64,000 bases of DNA from Leifsonia shinshuensis. GTDB taxonomy: Bacteria; Actinomycetota; Actinomycetes; Actinomycetales; Microbacteriaceae. The stretch spans positions 930,001 through 994,000 of the forward strand of contig NZ_JAVDVK010000001.1 in the NCBI RefSeq assembly GCF_031456835.1, in the 5' to 3' direction. This document shows positions 25,925 through 34,685 of the stretch, piece after piece (the stretch's first letter is position 1; each line of letters starts with the position of its first letter). Position numbers and translations under genes: made by a program. The notes beneath the pieces are model-generated. The model was not told the DNA's origin, made no database searches, and worked only from the letters and a program-made list of their open reading frames with translations.

Positions 25925-27844
25925 CTAGTGCGACCCCAGCCGCTTGCGCAGGTAGTCGATCCGCGCCTGCAGCTGCGTCACGCTCGCCTGCGCGACCGCC
26001 GGCCCGCCGCACACGCGCCGCAGCTCGGCGTGGATGAGCCCGTGCGCCTCCCCCGTGTTCTTCGCGTACAGGCCGACCAGGCTGTTGAGCAGCTGCCGCT
26101 GCTCCTTGAGCGTCCGGTGCAGCGGCGCCGGCGGATGCCCCTCCGCCGCGGGCGAACGCGACGAGTGCCGCCGGGCCTGGCGCTGCTGCCGCTGCAGCAG
26201 CAGCTCGTGCACCTGCTCGGGTTCGAGGATGCCGGGCAGGCCGATGAAGTCGTGCTCCTCGTCCGTGCCGGGCACCGCGAAGCTCCCGAACTCCTTGCCG
26301 TCGTAGAGGACGCGGTCGAAGTTCGCCTCCGACCCCAGCGCCTCGAACGCGAACTCCTCGGTCAGCGCCTCCGACGCCCGCTCCTCGCGGTTCGCCTCGG
26401 CGACCATCGCGTCCTCGGGGTTCCACAGGTCGCCCTCGGCGTTCTCGTCCGTCACCTTGTCGAGCGCGTGGTCCCGCTCGAGCTCCATGGCGTTCGCCAG
26501 CGCCATCAGGGTCGGAACGTTCGGCAGGAACACCGAGGCCGTCTCGCCGCGACGGCGGGCGCGCACGAAGCGTCCGATGGCCTGCGCGAAGAACAGCGGG
26601 GTGGATGCGCTGGTCGCGTACACGCCGACCGCCAGCCGGGGCACGTCCACGCCCTCCGACACCATCCGCACGGCCACCATCCACCGCGAGTCGCCCTTCG
26701 AGAACTGCTCGATCCGGTCGCTCGCCTCCTTCTCGTCCGAGAGCACGACCGTCACAGGCTCGCCGCTGATCTGCTGGAGCAGGTCCGCGTACGCGCGGGC
26801 GGCGTAGTGGTCGGTCGCGATGACGAGCCCGCCGGCGTCCGGGATGGAGTTGCGCACCTCGGTGAGCCGCCTGTCCGCGGCCGACAGCACCGCCGGGATC
26901 CACTCGCCGCGCGGGTCGAGCGCCGTGCGCCAGGCCTGCGAGGTGATGTCCTTCGTGTTGCCCTCGCCGAGCCGCGCCTCCATCTCGTCGCCGGTCTTGG
27001 TGCGCCAGCGCATGTGGCCGGCGTAGACCATGAAGATGACGGGACGGACCACGCCGTCTTCGAGCGCGCGCCCGTAGCCGTAGTTGTAGTCGGTGACGGA
27101 GGTACGGATGCCCTGACGGTCAGGCAGATAGGTGACGAACGGGATCGGCGCGGTGTCGGAGCGGAACGGCGTACCCGTCAGCGACAGCCGCCGGGTGGCC
27201 CGCTCGAATGCGTCCCGGATGCCGTCGCCCCAGCTGAGCGCGTCGCCGCCGTGGTGCACCTCGTCGAGGATGACCAGCGTCTTGTGCGCCTCGGTGATGT
27301 CCTTGTGCAGCGAGGGACGCATCGCGACCTGCGCGTAGGTCACGGCGACGCCGCGGTAGTGGCGGGCGTACCGGCCGTCGGAGTTCTTGAACTCCGGATC
27401 GAGGTGCAGCCCGACGCGCGCGGCCGCCTCTGCCCACTGCCGCTTCAGGTGCTCGGTGGGCGCGACCACGGTGACGCGCTCGACCACGCGCCGGGACAGC
27501 AGCTCGGTCGCGAGACGCAGCGCGAAGGTCGTCTTACCGGCGCCGGGGGTCGCCGCGGCGAGGAAGTCGCGCGGCTCGTGGACGAAGTACGCGTCGAGGG
27601 CCTCCGCCTGCCAGGCGCGCAGCTTGTTCGCCGTGCCCCAGGCCGCACGCTCCGGGAAGGAAGGCGAAAGATGCTCCGCGGCGAAGCTGCCGGCGTGCAC
27701 ACCGGGCCGCTCGCCGCCGTTCCCCTCGCCGCCGTTCCCCTCGCCGCCGTTTCCCTCACCGCCGGCCCGCTCGCCGCCGGCCCGCTCACCGTCTCCGGCG
27801 GACGTGATCGGCTCGGGTTGTTCTGTCGTCTCCACTTGGATCAA
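25925..27844 (-). CDS. DEAD/DEAH-box (SF2) helicase with an N-terminal pentapeptide repeat
   Basis: A 639-residue SF2 helicase of the restriction/XPB-like type. Motif I is ATPGAGKTTFALRLA (about residue 98), motif II LDEVHHGG (DEVH), motif III LSLTGTPFRS, and motif VI QAIGRFVRARRRGE. The C-terminal 170 residues are charged and partly coiled-coil, ending LQARIDYLRKRLGSH. The first 48 residues are disordered, with six GE(R/G)(A/N/P)G units. The N-terminus otherwise looks cytoplasmic. Cellular target unknown; related proteins are annotated as general DNA or RNA helicases in Microbacteriaceae. It is divergent from the SGNH hydrolase gene (46 nt gap). Confidence 0.87.
   Translation of the reverse strand: MIQVETTEQPEPITSAGDGERAGGERAGGEGNGGEGNGGEGNGGERPGVHAGSFAAEHLSPSFPERAAWGTANKLRAWQAEALDAYFVHEPRDFLAAATPGAGKTTFALRLATELLSRRVVERVTVVAPTEHLKRQWAEAAARVGLHLDPEFKNSDGRYARHYRGVAVTYAQVAMRPSLHKDITEAHKTLVILDEVHHGGDALSWGDGIRDAFERATRRLSLTGTPFRSDTAPIPFVTYLPDRQGIRTSVTDYNYGYGRALEDGVVRPVIFMVYAGHMRWRTKTGDEMEARLGEGNTKDITSQAWRTALDPRGEWIPAVLSAADRRLTEVRNSIPDAGGLVIATDHYAARAYADLLQQISGEPVTVVLSDEKEASDRIEQFSKGDSRWMVAVRMVSEGVDVPRLAVGVYATSASTPLFFAQAIGRFVRARRRGETASVFLPNVPTLMALANAMELERDHALDKVTDENAEGDLWNPEDAMVAEANREERASEALTEEFAFEALGSEANFDRVLYDGKEFGSFAVPGTDEEHDFIGLPGILEPEQVHELLLQRQQRQARRHSSRSPAAEGHPPAPLHRTLKEQRQLLNSLVGLYAKNTGEAHGLIHAELRRVCGGPAVAQASVTQLQARIDYLRKRLGSH
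27701..27790. repeat. In-frame 15 bp tandem repeat (six units) in the helicase gene
   Basis: Six 15 bp units, read on the minus strand, encode GERAG-GERAG-GEGNG-GEGNG-GEGNG-GERPG (helicase residues 19-48). The three central units are nearly identical at DNA level, so slippage would change the protein length in frame. Confidence 0.85.
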
Positions 27845-27890
27845 ATCTACCCGAGAGCACCGACACCGCCGTCCGATGCAGAATGGAGCA

Positions 27891-28679
27891 ATGGCCGAAG
27901 CACAGCATCCCTGGTCCCGCTACGTCGCCCTCGGCGACTCGTTCACCGAAGGCATCGGCGACCCGGAGCCGGGCAGCCCGGGCGGCCATCGCGGCTGGGC
28001 GGACCGGGTGGCCGAGGTGCTCAGCAGCAAGACCGACGACTTCGCCTACGCCAACCTGGCCGTGCGCGGCAAGCTGATCAAGCAGATCCTCGACGAGCAG
28101 GTGGATGCCGCGGTCGCGCTCCGGCCTGACCTCATCACCATCTCGGCGGGCGGCAACGACGTGATCCGCCCCGGCACCGACCCCGACCAGATCGCCGCCC
28201 TCTTCGACCAGGCGGTCGCCCGCCTCAGCGCGGACGGCGCGACTGTGGTCGTCTTCACCGGCGTCGACGTCGGCTTCTCCCCCGTGTTCCGCGGCATCCG
28301 CGGCAAGGTGGCGATCTACAACGAGAACGTCCGCGCGATCGCCGCCCGCTACGACTGCATCGTGGCCGACCAGTGGGCGCTGACCGAGATCCAGGACCAG
28401 CGGATGTGGGCGCCCGACCGCCTGCACCTCGCGCCGCTCGGCCACCACACCGTCGCCCGGATGGTGCTCGCGGCGCTCAACGTCGAGAACGACCTGCAGC
28501 CGCTGCAGCCGGAGCCGCTCCCCGCGCGCACCTGGCGCCAGGCGCGGTCCGAGGACCTCTCGTGGGCACGGGAGTACCTCGTGCCGTGGGTGCTTCGCCG
28601 CATCCGGCACCAGTCGTCCGGCGATCACGTCACGCCGAAGCGCCCGGACGCGGGACCGTTCCTGCTGACCCGCGACTGA
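27891..28679 (+). CDS. SGNH/GDSL-family hydrolase
   Basis: A 262-residue esterase/lipase-fold enzyme. Catalytic blocks are visible: ALGDSFTEGIGD (block I, nucleophile Ser), NLAVRGK (block II Gly), ISAGGNDVI (block III Asn), and DRLHLAPLGHH (block V, Asp and His). No signal peptide is seen, so it is probably cytoplasmic and acts on an ester of unknown identity. ATG at 27891 has GGAG nearby; an in-frame ATG at 27876 lacks a binding site. The C-terminal 60 residues form a basic extension (WREYLVPWVLRRIRH-like) beyond the fold. Confidence 0.9.
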   Translation: MAEAQHPWSRYVALGDSFTEGIGDPEPGSPGGHRGWADRVAEVLSSKTDDFAYANLAVRGKLIKQILDEQVDAAVALRPDLITISAGGNDVIRPGTDPDQIAALFDQAVARLSADGATVVVFTGVDVGFSPVFRGIRGKVAIYNENVRAIAARYDCIVADQWALTEIQDQRMWAPDRLHLAPLGHHTVARMVLAALNVENDLQPLQPEPLPARTWRQARSEDLSWAREYLVPWVLRRIRHQSSGDHVTPKRPDAGPFLLTRD

Positions 28680-28712
28680 GCGCCCGCCCGGACGCGCGAC
28701 CGAGCCCCGAAC

Positions 28713-29969
28713 TCAGCTCCCGAGCCCGCCCGGGTGCGCCAGGCGCCAGCCGAATCCGGGATCCGGCACGTCCTTCGCGAGCGCCAGTGGCACGGTCGTC
28801 GTCTTCCCGTTGAGCGTGAACGTCCCCTGTCCCAGGATGTCGCCGGTGAACCCGGACGAGAGCGGACGCGTCTGGAGGTCCACCTGGATGGGCGTGTCCG
28901 ACCACACGACGAACGACTTCGACTCGGTGGCGATGAGCTTCGACGACGCGCCCCACGCCGTGGTGTAGGTGCCGAACACCTGGCCCTTCTGCACCGGCGT
29001 CACCTCGTGGAAGCCCGCCTTCACGCTCGTCAGGAGCGCCTGCACGCCCGCCCACAGGTCGTCGTGGGTCGGCGCGCCGAGCACCACGCCGAGCACCCGC
29101 ACCTTGGTCGACCCGACAGGCACCTGCGCCGAGAACAGCAGGCAGTTGCCGGCCTCGTCGGTGTTGCCGGTCTTGATGCCGTCCATTCCCTCGAAGCCGA
29201 GCAGAGTGTTGGTGTTGTCCTGCGACCCGGCGCCCGGAAGCGTCGCGTTCTTCTGGGAGACGATGGACGAGAGGGCCGGGGATGCCAGCACCAGCTTGCC
29301 GATCCCGATCAGGTCTTTCGTGGTGCTGACGTTGCCCGGGTCGAGGCCGTCGGGCGTGACGATCTTCGTTCCGGTGAAGCCCTTCTGCGCCAGCCACGCG
29401 TTCGCCGCCTTCACGAACGCGTCCGTCGATCCGTACGCCCAGTTCGCCAGCGAGATGGCGTAGTTGTTGGCGGAGGGCAGCAGCATCGCCTCGAACGCCT
29501 GCTTCTCTGTCATCGACGTGCCCGCGACCACCGGCGCCCACGAGCCACCCGCGCCGATCACCTGGTTCCAGATGTCGACATCCCGCTGGGTGAACGCGAT
29601 GTCCGGGCCCTGATCATTGCCGTTGAGCGGCTTCTTCTCCAGCACGACCAGGGCGGTGATGGTCTTCGTGATGCTCGCGATGGGCACGCTCGCCTCGGTG
29701 CCGTGCGACGCCGAAGCGCCGGGATAGTCGGGTGCGACGATCGCGGACGCCCCGTACCCGGGCCAGGCGAGCTGCACCGCGGGCTGGGCGATCGTCTTGT
29801 CGTGCGCGGTCACCGCGGCGGTCGCCGGGATCGGCGCGACGAGCGAACCGACGACGTAGACGAACGCGACGAGGATGGCCGTCAGCAGCCCGAAGACCAC
29901 GATGCGCCGGCGGCGGTACACCTTGCGTGAGACACGGCGCGGCGGATCGGCGAGGACTTGCTGGGGCAC
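28713..29969 (-). CDS. D-alanyl-D-alanine carboxypeptidase (S11 family)
   Basis: A 418-residue penicillin-binding enzyme that trims the terminal D-Ala from peptidoglycan stem peptides. It has a cytoplasmic basic N-terminus (SRKVYRRRR), one transmembrane helix (about residues 24-45), then the extracytoplasmic catalytic domain. The serine triad is visible as SIASITKTITAL (SxxK: SITK), PSANN (SxN) and GIKTGNTDEAG (KTG; the usual KTGT/S is KTGN here). The C-terminus lacks the second membrane anchor of some DacA proteins. Confidence 0.92.
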   Translation of the reverse strand: MPQQVLADPPRRVSRKVYRRRRIVVFGLLTAILVAFVYVVGSLVAPIPATAAVTAHDKTIAQPAVQLAWPGYGASAIVAPDYPGASASHGTEASVPIASITKTITALVVLEKKPLNGNDQGPDIAFTQRDVDIWNQVIGAGGSWAPVVAGTSMTEKQAFEAMLLPSANNYAISLANWAYGSTDAFVKAANAWLAQKGFTGTKIVTPDGLDPGNVSTTKDLIGIGKLVLASPALSSIVSQKNATLPGAGSQDNTNTLLGFEGMDGIKTGNTDEAGNCLLFSAQVPVGSTKVRVLGVVLGAPTHDDLWAGVQALLTSVKAGFHEVTPVQKGQVFGTYTTAWGASSKLIATESKSFVVWSDTPIQVDLQTRPLSSGFTGDILGQGTFTLNGKTTTVPLALAKDVPDPGFGWRLAHPGGLGS

Positions 29970-29988
29970 GGTCGGATTTTAGCGGGCG

Positions 29989-30813
29989 CTACCGATGCGA
30001 CGCCTGAGAACGCGCGCGCAGCGCCCACAACGCGACGGCGGAGGCGGACGCGACGTTGAGCGAGTCCACCCCGTGCAGCATCGGGATGGTGACGACCGTG
30101 TCCGCCGCCGCGAGGGCACGCCGGCTCAGGCCGTCGCCCTCGGCCCCGAACACCATTGCGATCCGTTCCGGCGGCGCGGCCGCGTACGCGTCGAGCGTCA
30201 CCGCGTCGTCGGCTAACGCCAGCGCGGCGATGTCGAACCCGGCCCCGTGCAGAAGCGGCAGGGCCGCATCCCACTCCGGCAGCCGCGTCCACGGCACCTG
30301 CAGCACGGTGCCCATGCTCACCCGCACGCTGCGGCGGTACAGCGGGTCGGCGCAGCGCGGAGTGACGAGCACGGCGTCCGCGCCGAGCCCGGCGACCGCC
30401 CGGAAGATCGCCCCGACGTTCGTGTGGTCGACGATGTCCTCCAGCACCACGACGCGGCGCGCGTCGCGGAGCAGCTCGGCCGGGTCCGGCAGCTCCGGCC
30501 GGTGCATCGCCGCCAGTGCGCCGCGGTGGAGGTGGTAGCCGGTCAGCTGCTCGAGAAGCGCGGCGTCGCCGACGAAGACGGGCACGTCAGGGAAACCGGC
30601 GAGCAGGTGCTCCACGTCGGGCAGCCACTGCTCCTGCAGCAGCACCGAGCGCGGGATGTGCCCGGCGGCGAGAGCGCGCGTGATCACCTTCGTCGACTCG
30701 GCGATGTAGAGGCCGCCGGCCGGCTCGCTGACGCGGCGCAGGGCGACGTCGGTGAGGCGGGAATAGTCGGCGAGTCCGTCGGCGTCGAGATCGTGGATGC
30801 GGTGCAGCTGCAT
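29989..30813 (-). CDS. SpoU/TrmH-family RNA 2'-O-methyltransferase
   Basis: A 274-residue SPOUT methyltransferase. The three SpoU motifs are DHTNVGAIFRAVAGLGADAVLV (about 125-147), AMVFGAEGDGLSRRAL (about 218) and TIPMLHGVDSLNVASASAVALW (about 243), forming the knotted SAM site. The N-terminal domain (residues 1-100) resembles the substrate-binding domain of rRNA methylases (GLYIAESTKVITRALAAGHIP). The target could be 23S rRNA or tRNA. ATG at 30813 is used. It is divergent from the sirtuin gene over 119 nt. Confidence 0.9.
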   Translation of the reverse strand: MQLHRIHDLDADGLADYSRLTDVALRRVSEPAGGLYIAESTKVITRALAAGHIPRSVLLQEQWLPDVEHLLAGFPDVPVFVGDAALLEQLTGYHLHRGALAAMHRPELPDPAELLRDARRVVVLEDIVDHTNVGAIFRAVAGLGADAVLVTPRCADPLYRRSVRVSMGTVLQVPWTRLPEWDAALPLLHGAGFDIAALALADDAVTLDAYAAAPPERIAMVFGAEGDGLSRRALAAADTVVTIPMLHGVDSLNVASASAVALWALRARSQASHR

Positions 30814-30932
30814 GCCTCCAGCCTGCCAGTCCGCGAAGGGCGCGGAGGACGCATGCGGGCCGCGACATCCAGCCGCCCGAAACAAAACGGAAAACTGGGG
30901 TGTTTAGACTCAGGGACAACCTGGAGGTGCCT

Positions 30933-31778
30933 GTGACCACCCTGACGACCGCGCTCCCGCCGGAGCTCGCGCGCGGCATCGACCAGACCGTCGACATGCT
31001 CGCCGGCCGTCGCTTCGCGGTGCTGACGGGCGCCGGCGTGTCGACGGACTCCGGCATCCCGGACTATCGCGGCGAGGGCGCGCCCAAGCGCACGCCGATG
31101 ACCTTCCAGCAGTTCCTCTCCGACGACCGCTACCGCAAGCGCTACTGGGCGGGCAGCCACCTCGGCTACCGCCGGTTCGCCGCGGCGCATCCGAACGAAG
31201 GGCACCGCGCGCTGGCGCGGCTGGAGGAGTCGGGTGCCGCCAACGGCGTCATCACCCAGAACGTGGACGGGCTGCACAAGCAGGCCGGCTCCCGCCGAGT
31301 TGTGGACCTGCACGGCGCGATGGACCGGGTGCTCTGCCTGGTCTGCGGCCAGATCTTCGCGCGCGAGGCGATCACCGCGCGCATCGACGCCGCCAACCCG
31401 TGGCTCGACACCGAGGGCGCGGTCGAGATCGCGCCGGACGGCGACGCCGTCGTCACCGACATCGACGCGTTCGTCGTGCCCGACTGCACGGTGTGCGGCG
31501 GGCACCTGAAGCCCGACGTCGTCTTCTTCGGCGAGTTCGTCCCGGCCGAGAAGTACCGCGAGGCGAGCGCTCTCGTCCGGTCGGCGGATGCGCTGCTCAT
31601 CGCCGGGTCGTCGCTGGTCGTCAACTCCGGCATCCGCCTGCTCGAGGAGGCACGGCGTCGCCGTCTCCCGATCGTCATCGTCAACCGCGGCCAGACCAAG
31701 GGCGACGCGCGCGCGACCATTAAGCTGGACGGCGGGACGACGGAGACGCTGGTCGAGCTGGCCAAGCGGCTCCCCTGA
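30933..31778 (+). CDS. SIR2-family NAD-dependent protein deacylase
   Basis: A 281-residue sirtuin that deacylates lysines using NAD+. Motifs are VLTGAGVSTDSGIPDYRG (GAGxS, residues about 30-47), TQNVDGLHKQAG (about 109), DLHGAM with the catalytic His, the zinc ligands CLVCGQ and CTVCGG, and KPDVVFFGEFVP. A long insertion (AREAITARIDAANPWLD...) separates the two Cys pairs. GTG at 30933 follows GGAGG by 5 nt. A candidate -10 (TAGACT) lies at 30905-30910. Target proteins are unknown. Confidence 0.92.
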   Translation: MTTLTTALPPELARGIDQTVDMLAGRRFAVLTGAGVSTDSGIPDYRGEGAPKRTPMTFQQFLSDDRYRKRYWAGSHLGYRRFAAAHPNEGHRALARLEESGAANGVITQNVDGLHKQAGSRRVVDLHGAMDRVLCLVCGQIFAREAITARIDAANPWLDTEGAVEIAPDGDAVVTDIDAFVVPDCTVCGGHLKPDVVFFGEFVPAEKYREASALVRSADALLIAGSSLVVNSGIRLLEEARRRRLPIVIVNRGQTKGDARATIKLDGGTTETLVELAKRLP

Positions 31779-31869
31779 GCCGGGGTCCCGGTCCGGCGAC
31801 CGAGGTCGGCGACCGGGGACGGCGACCGGGACGGCGCGAGGCACCGCGTCCCGCAGCGAAAGGACGCGT

Positions 31870-32469
31870 GTGACCTTCATCTCCCTCGTGCGGCACGGAC
31901 AGACCGACTGGAATCTCGCCAAGCGCATCCAGGGCTCGAGCGACATCCCGCTCAACGCGACCGGCCGCGAGCAGGCCGAGACGACGGGACGGGCGCTCGC
32001 TGGCGGCCGGTTCGACGCGATCTACGCCAGCCCGCTCTCCCGCGCGATGGAGACGGCCCGGATCATCTCCGGGCACGTCGGCCTCGGCCGCCCGGAGGCC
32101 CTCGCGGCGGTCGCCGAGCGCAACTACGGCGAGGCCGAGGGGATGACCGGCGAGCAGATCCTCGCGCGCTGGCCCGAGGGCACCCCGGTGCCCGGACGGG
32201 AGACGCGGGACGAGGTCGTGGCCCGCGCCCTGCCTGCGCTGCGCGACCTCGGGGAGCGGCATCCCGATGAGAACGTCATCGTGGTGAGCCACGGCGGCGT
32301 GATTTCGTCGCTGGTCCGGCACGTCACCGACCACGCGCTGCCGGGTCCCGGCGAGCTGATTCCCAACGGCTCCGTGCACCGGTTCATCTACGAGGACGGC
32401 GCGCTCACCCTCGACCGCTTCAACCTCGGCCCGGAGGACCGCGACCTGTTCACCGCCTCCGTCATGTGA
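31870..32469 (+). CDS. Histidine phosphatase family protein (phosphoglycerate-mutase-like)
   Basis: A 199-residue protein of the histidine phosphatase superfamily. The phosphorylated His is in LVRHGQTDWNLAKRIQGSSD and the second catalytic His in VVSHGGVISSLVRH. RNYGEAEGMTGEQIL carries the conserved Glu. It may act on small phosphometabolites; a true mutase is less likely at this length. GTG at 31870 follows AAAGGACGC. It is downstream of the sirtuin by 91 nt on the same strand. Confidence 0.9.
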   Translation: MTFISLVRHGQTDWNLAKRIQGSSDIPLNATGREQAETTGRALAGGRFDAIYASPLSRAMETARIISGHVGLGRPEALAAVAERNYGEAEGMTGEQILARWPEGTPVPGRETRDEVVARALPALRDLGERHPDENVIVVSHGGVISSLVRHVTDHALPGPGELIPNGSVHRFIYEDGALTLDRFNLGPEDRDLFTASVM

Positions 32470-32512
32470 CGCGACGGCGCCCGCTGGCGCGCATCAGCGG
32501 TGCCGCGCCGGC

Positions 32513-33613
32513 TCAGCGGCGGCGAACGGCCTCGGCGTCCGCACCCGCCACGGTGTCCGTCAGCACCGCGAGCAGCCGCCGCGCCGACTCGTCCCACGTG
32601 TACCGCGCGGCCTGGGCGCGGCCGGCGGCCGAGCGCGCGGCCCACTCGTCGCCCTGCTCCAGCCGCCGCACGTTCGCGGCGACCTGCTCGGCCGAGTCCG
32701 GCTCGAAGTACAGCGCCGCATTCCCGCCGATCTCGCGGAAGATCGGGATGTCGCTGGCCAGCACGGGCGTCCCCACCGTCATCGCCTCGAGTAGCGGGAT
32801 GCCGAATCCCTCGTCATGGGAGGCCGACGCGAAGGCCGTCGCGGCGGCGAGCGTCTCGGCGTACTCCTCGTCGCTGGCGCCGTTGTGGAACACCAGTGAA
32901 GCGCCCGGGGCCAGCTCGGTCAGACGCGCGCGCTCCGCATCCGTCACCCGGCTCATCAGGTGGAGCGTGTAGTCCGGCAGCAGGGCGGCGGCGCGCACCA
33001 GCGTGTCCACGTTCTTGTACGGCATGAACGAGCCCATGTAGACGAGGCTCTTCGTCTCCGGCGCCGTGCGCTCCCGGCGCCCGGGGGCGAGCTCCGGCAT
33101 CTGCGCCGCGTTCGAGATGACCGAGACCGGCCGCTTCGTCAGGTGGTGCTCGGCGATGAGCGCCTTGGTCGTCTCGGACACGGTGACCACCGCGTCCGAC
33201 CGGTTCAGCAGCATCCGCTGCGGCCACCAGGCCAGGTGGTAGAGCCGCCACAGGCCACGCACGAAGGCCGGCAGGTCGCGCGGCGGCGTCGGGTGGCGGT
33301 AGTAGATCAGGTCGTGCACGGTGAGCACGAGCTTGTAGCGGCGGCCGAAACCGCCCATGGTCTGCATCGGGGTGAACACGATGTCCGGGTTCAGCTTGTT
33401 GACGCTGCGCGCGACCCACGGCTCTCCGGCCGACGTCGGCGACGGGATGAGCTCCCACGGCAGGTCGGGCAGCATCTCCAGCTGGCGGTGGTCGTTGATC
33501 AGCATCGTGACGGGATGCAGCTTCGCCAGAGCCCCGACCAGCTCGGCCGTGTACCGGCTGATGCCGTCGTGCCGCCCGGTGCGCGTGTAGCGGCAGTCGA
33601 ACAGGATCCTCAC
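32513..33613 (-). CDS. GT4-family glycosyltransferase (mannosyltransferase-like)
   Basis: A 366-residue GT-B fold enzyme. The N-terminal half includes the acceptor loop MRILFDCRYTRTGRHDGISRYTAELV and VLTVHDLIYYRHPTPPRD. The C-terminal nucleotide-sugar domain carries LVYMGSFMPYKNVDTLV and SASHDEGFGIPLLEAMTVGTPVLASD (E-x7-E motif). Mannosyl- or glucosyltransfer onto a lipid or polysaccharide at the cytoplasmic face is expected; donor and acceptor are not readable. It overlaps the upstream alpha/beta hydrolase by 4 nt (ATGA), so both are co-translated. Confidence 0.9.
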   Translation of the reverse strand: MRILFDCRYTRTGRHDGISRYTAELVGALAKLHPVTMLINDHRQLEMLPDLPWELIPSPTSAGEPWVARSVNKLNPDIVFTPMQTMGGFGRRYKLVLTVHDLIYYRHPTPPRDLPAFVRGLWRLYHLAWWPQRMLLNRSDAVVTVSETTKALIAEHHLTKRPVSVISNAAQMPELAPGRRERTAPETKSLVYMGSFMPYKNVDTLVRAAALLPDYTLHLMSRVTDAERARLTELAPGASLVFHNGASDEEYAETLAAATAFASASHDEGFGIPLLEAMTVGTPVLASDIPIFREIGGNAALYFEPDSAEQVAANVRRLEQGDEWAARSAAGRAQAARYTWDESARRLLAVLTDTVAGADAEAVRRR

Positions 33614-34536
33614 GCCGCCGTCCCCTCGTCCAGGAACCGGCGGATGGCGTCGGCCGCGGCCGCCGGGGTCTCGTAGTGGATGAGGTGCCCGACCTCCGGG
33701 ATGACGACCAGCTCGGCCGACGGGAACAGCGTCTGCAGCCGGTACTCGGCCGCGACCGGGGTGATGTCGTCCTTCTCGGCGGCGACCAGCAGCGTGCGCT
33801 CCGGAACGCGCGCGGCGTACTCGCTCACGTCGTGCGAGACCGAGGCGCGGAACGCCTCCAGCACCACACGGCGGTCGCTGAACGCGGAGAAGTAGCGGTC
33901 GTGCTGGTCGTGGATCCAGCGGCGCAGGGCCGCATCCTTCGTCTTCGCCATCGCGACGCTCATGACGCGCACGATCAGGCGGTTGCGCAGCAGGGCGAAC
34001 CCGAGCCGCTCCGGAAGCACGGCGGCGAGCCAGTAGTAGAAGATCGCGAGCCGGGTCAGGATGCCGCGGGGACCTGCCAGCGCCGGCTGCCCGATCGGGT
34101 TCACCAGCACCACGTCGTCGGGGCGGCGGTCGTCCGCCGAGCCGGCGCCGGACGCCGCGAGCGATCCCGACACCACGATCGAACCGAACGAGTGTCCGAG
34201 CAGCACCAGGCGAGCGTCGGCGGGGATACCGAGCGCGGCGACGAACTCCGTCAGCCAGCGGCCGTACCCGCCGATGTCGTGGGCCGCCTCCGTCATCGGC
34301 GTGGACGCCCCGAAACCGGGCAGGTCGGGCGACACCATCCGCACGCCGTCGAGCTGCGCGACCACCGGCTCCAGGCCGTGGTGGTCGCCGCGGAACCCGT
34401 GGACGAGGACGAGCGTGGTGGCCGCATCCGGATCGCCGTAGTCCCAGTACCGGGTCGACGAACCGAGGAGGCGGACCTCCCCCTCGCGGACGGGGACGCG
34501 CTCCAGAGCGGCGGCATAGGGGGACGAGACGGGCAT
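33610..34536 (-). CDS. Alpha/beta hydrolase
   Basis: A 308-residue alpha/beta-fold hydrolase. The oxyanion region is LVLVHGFRGDHHG, the nucleophile elbow GHSFGS (around residue 125), and the catalytic Asp and His lie in AAEKDDITPVAAEY and PEVGHLIHYE. No signal peptide is present. ATG at 34536 (MPVSSPYAAAL) is chosen; an upstream ATG at 34593 would reach into the treS promoter region. Coupled to the GT4 gene, so it may process the same glycan or lipid, but that is an inference. Confidence 0.87.
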   Translation of the reverse strand: MPVSSPYAAALERVPVREGEVRLLGSSTRYWDYGDPDAATTLVLVHGFRGDHHGLEPVVAQLDGVRMVSPDLPGFGASTPMTEAAHDIGGYGRWLTEFVAALGIPADARLVLLGHSFGSIVVSGSLAASGAGSADDRRPDDVVLVNPIGQPALAGPRGILTRLAIFYYWLAAVLPERLGFALLRNRLIVRVMSVAMAKTKDAALRRWIHDQHDRYFSAFSDRRVVLEAFRASVSHDVSEYAARVPERTLLVAAEKDDITPVAAEYRLQTLFPSAELVVIPEVGHLIHYETPAAAADAIRRFLDEGTAA

Positions 34537-34610
34537 CGCCAGACAGTCTAGGCGGCGTGGCGGGAAGAGGACTGGACAGGCCGGGGTCGCCACGCCCTAG
34601 ACTTCACTGG

Positions 34611-34625
34611 TTGCAATCGCTTGCA
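34611..34625. promoter_or_regulatory. LacI-family operator-like palindrome upstream of treS
   Basis: TTGCAATCGCTTGCA contains TGCAA-tcgc-TTGCA, a dyad matching LacI/MalR-type sugar-regulator operators (TTGCAA-N2-TTGCAA class). It lies 60 nt before the treS GTG. No LacI-family gene is in the window. Confidence 0.6.
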
Positions 34626-34685
34626 CCACCCCGCAGTCCCCACCCCCGCAGTCCCCCGCCGCCGCTCCGCCCCCCAAGGAGAACC

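Noticed and set aside
24221..27840. Giant plus-strand open frame opposite amn, VIT and helicase
   Set aside because: Crosses three conserved minus-strand genes and their intergenic gaps; no domain recognised.
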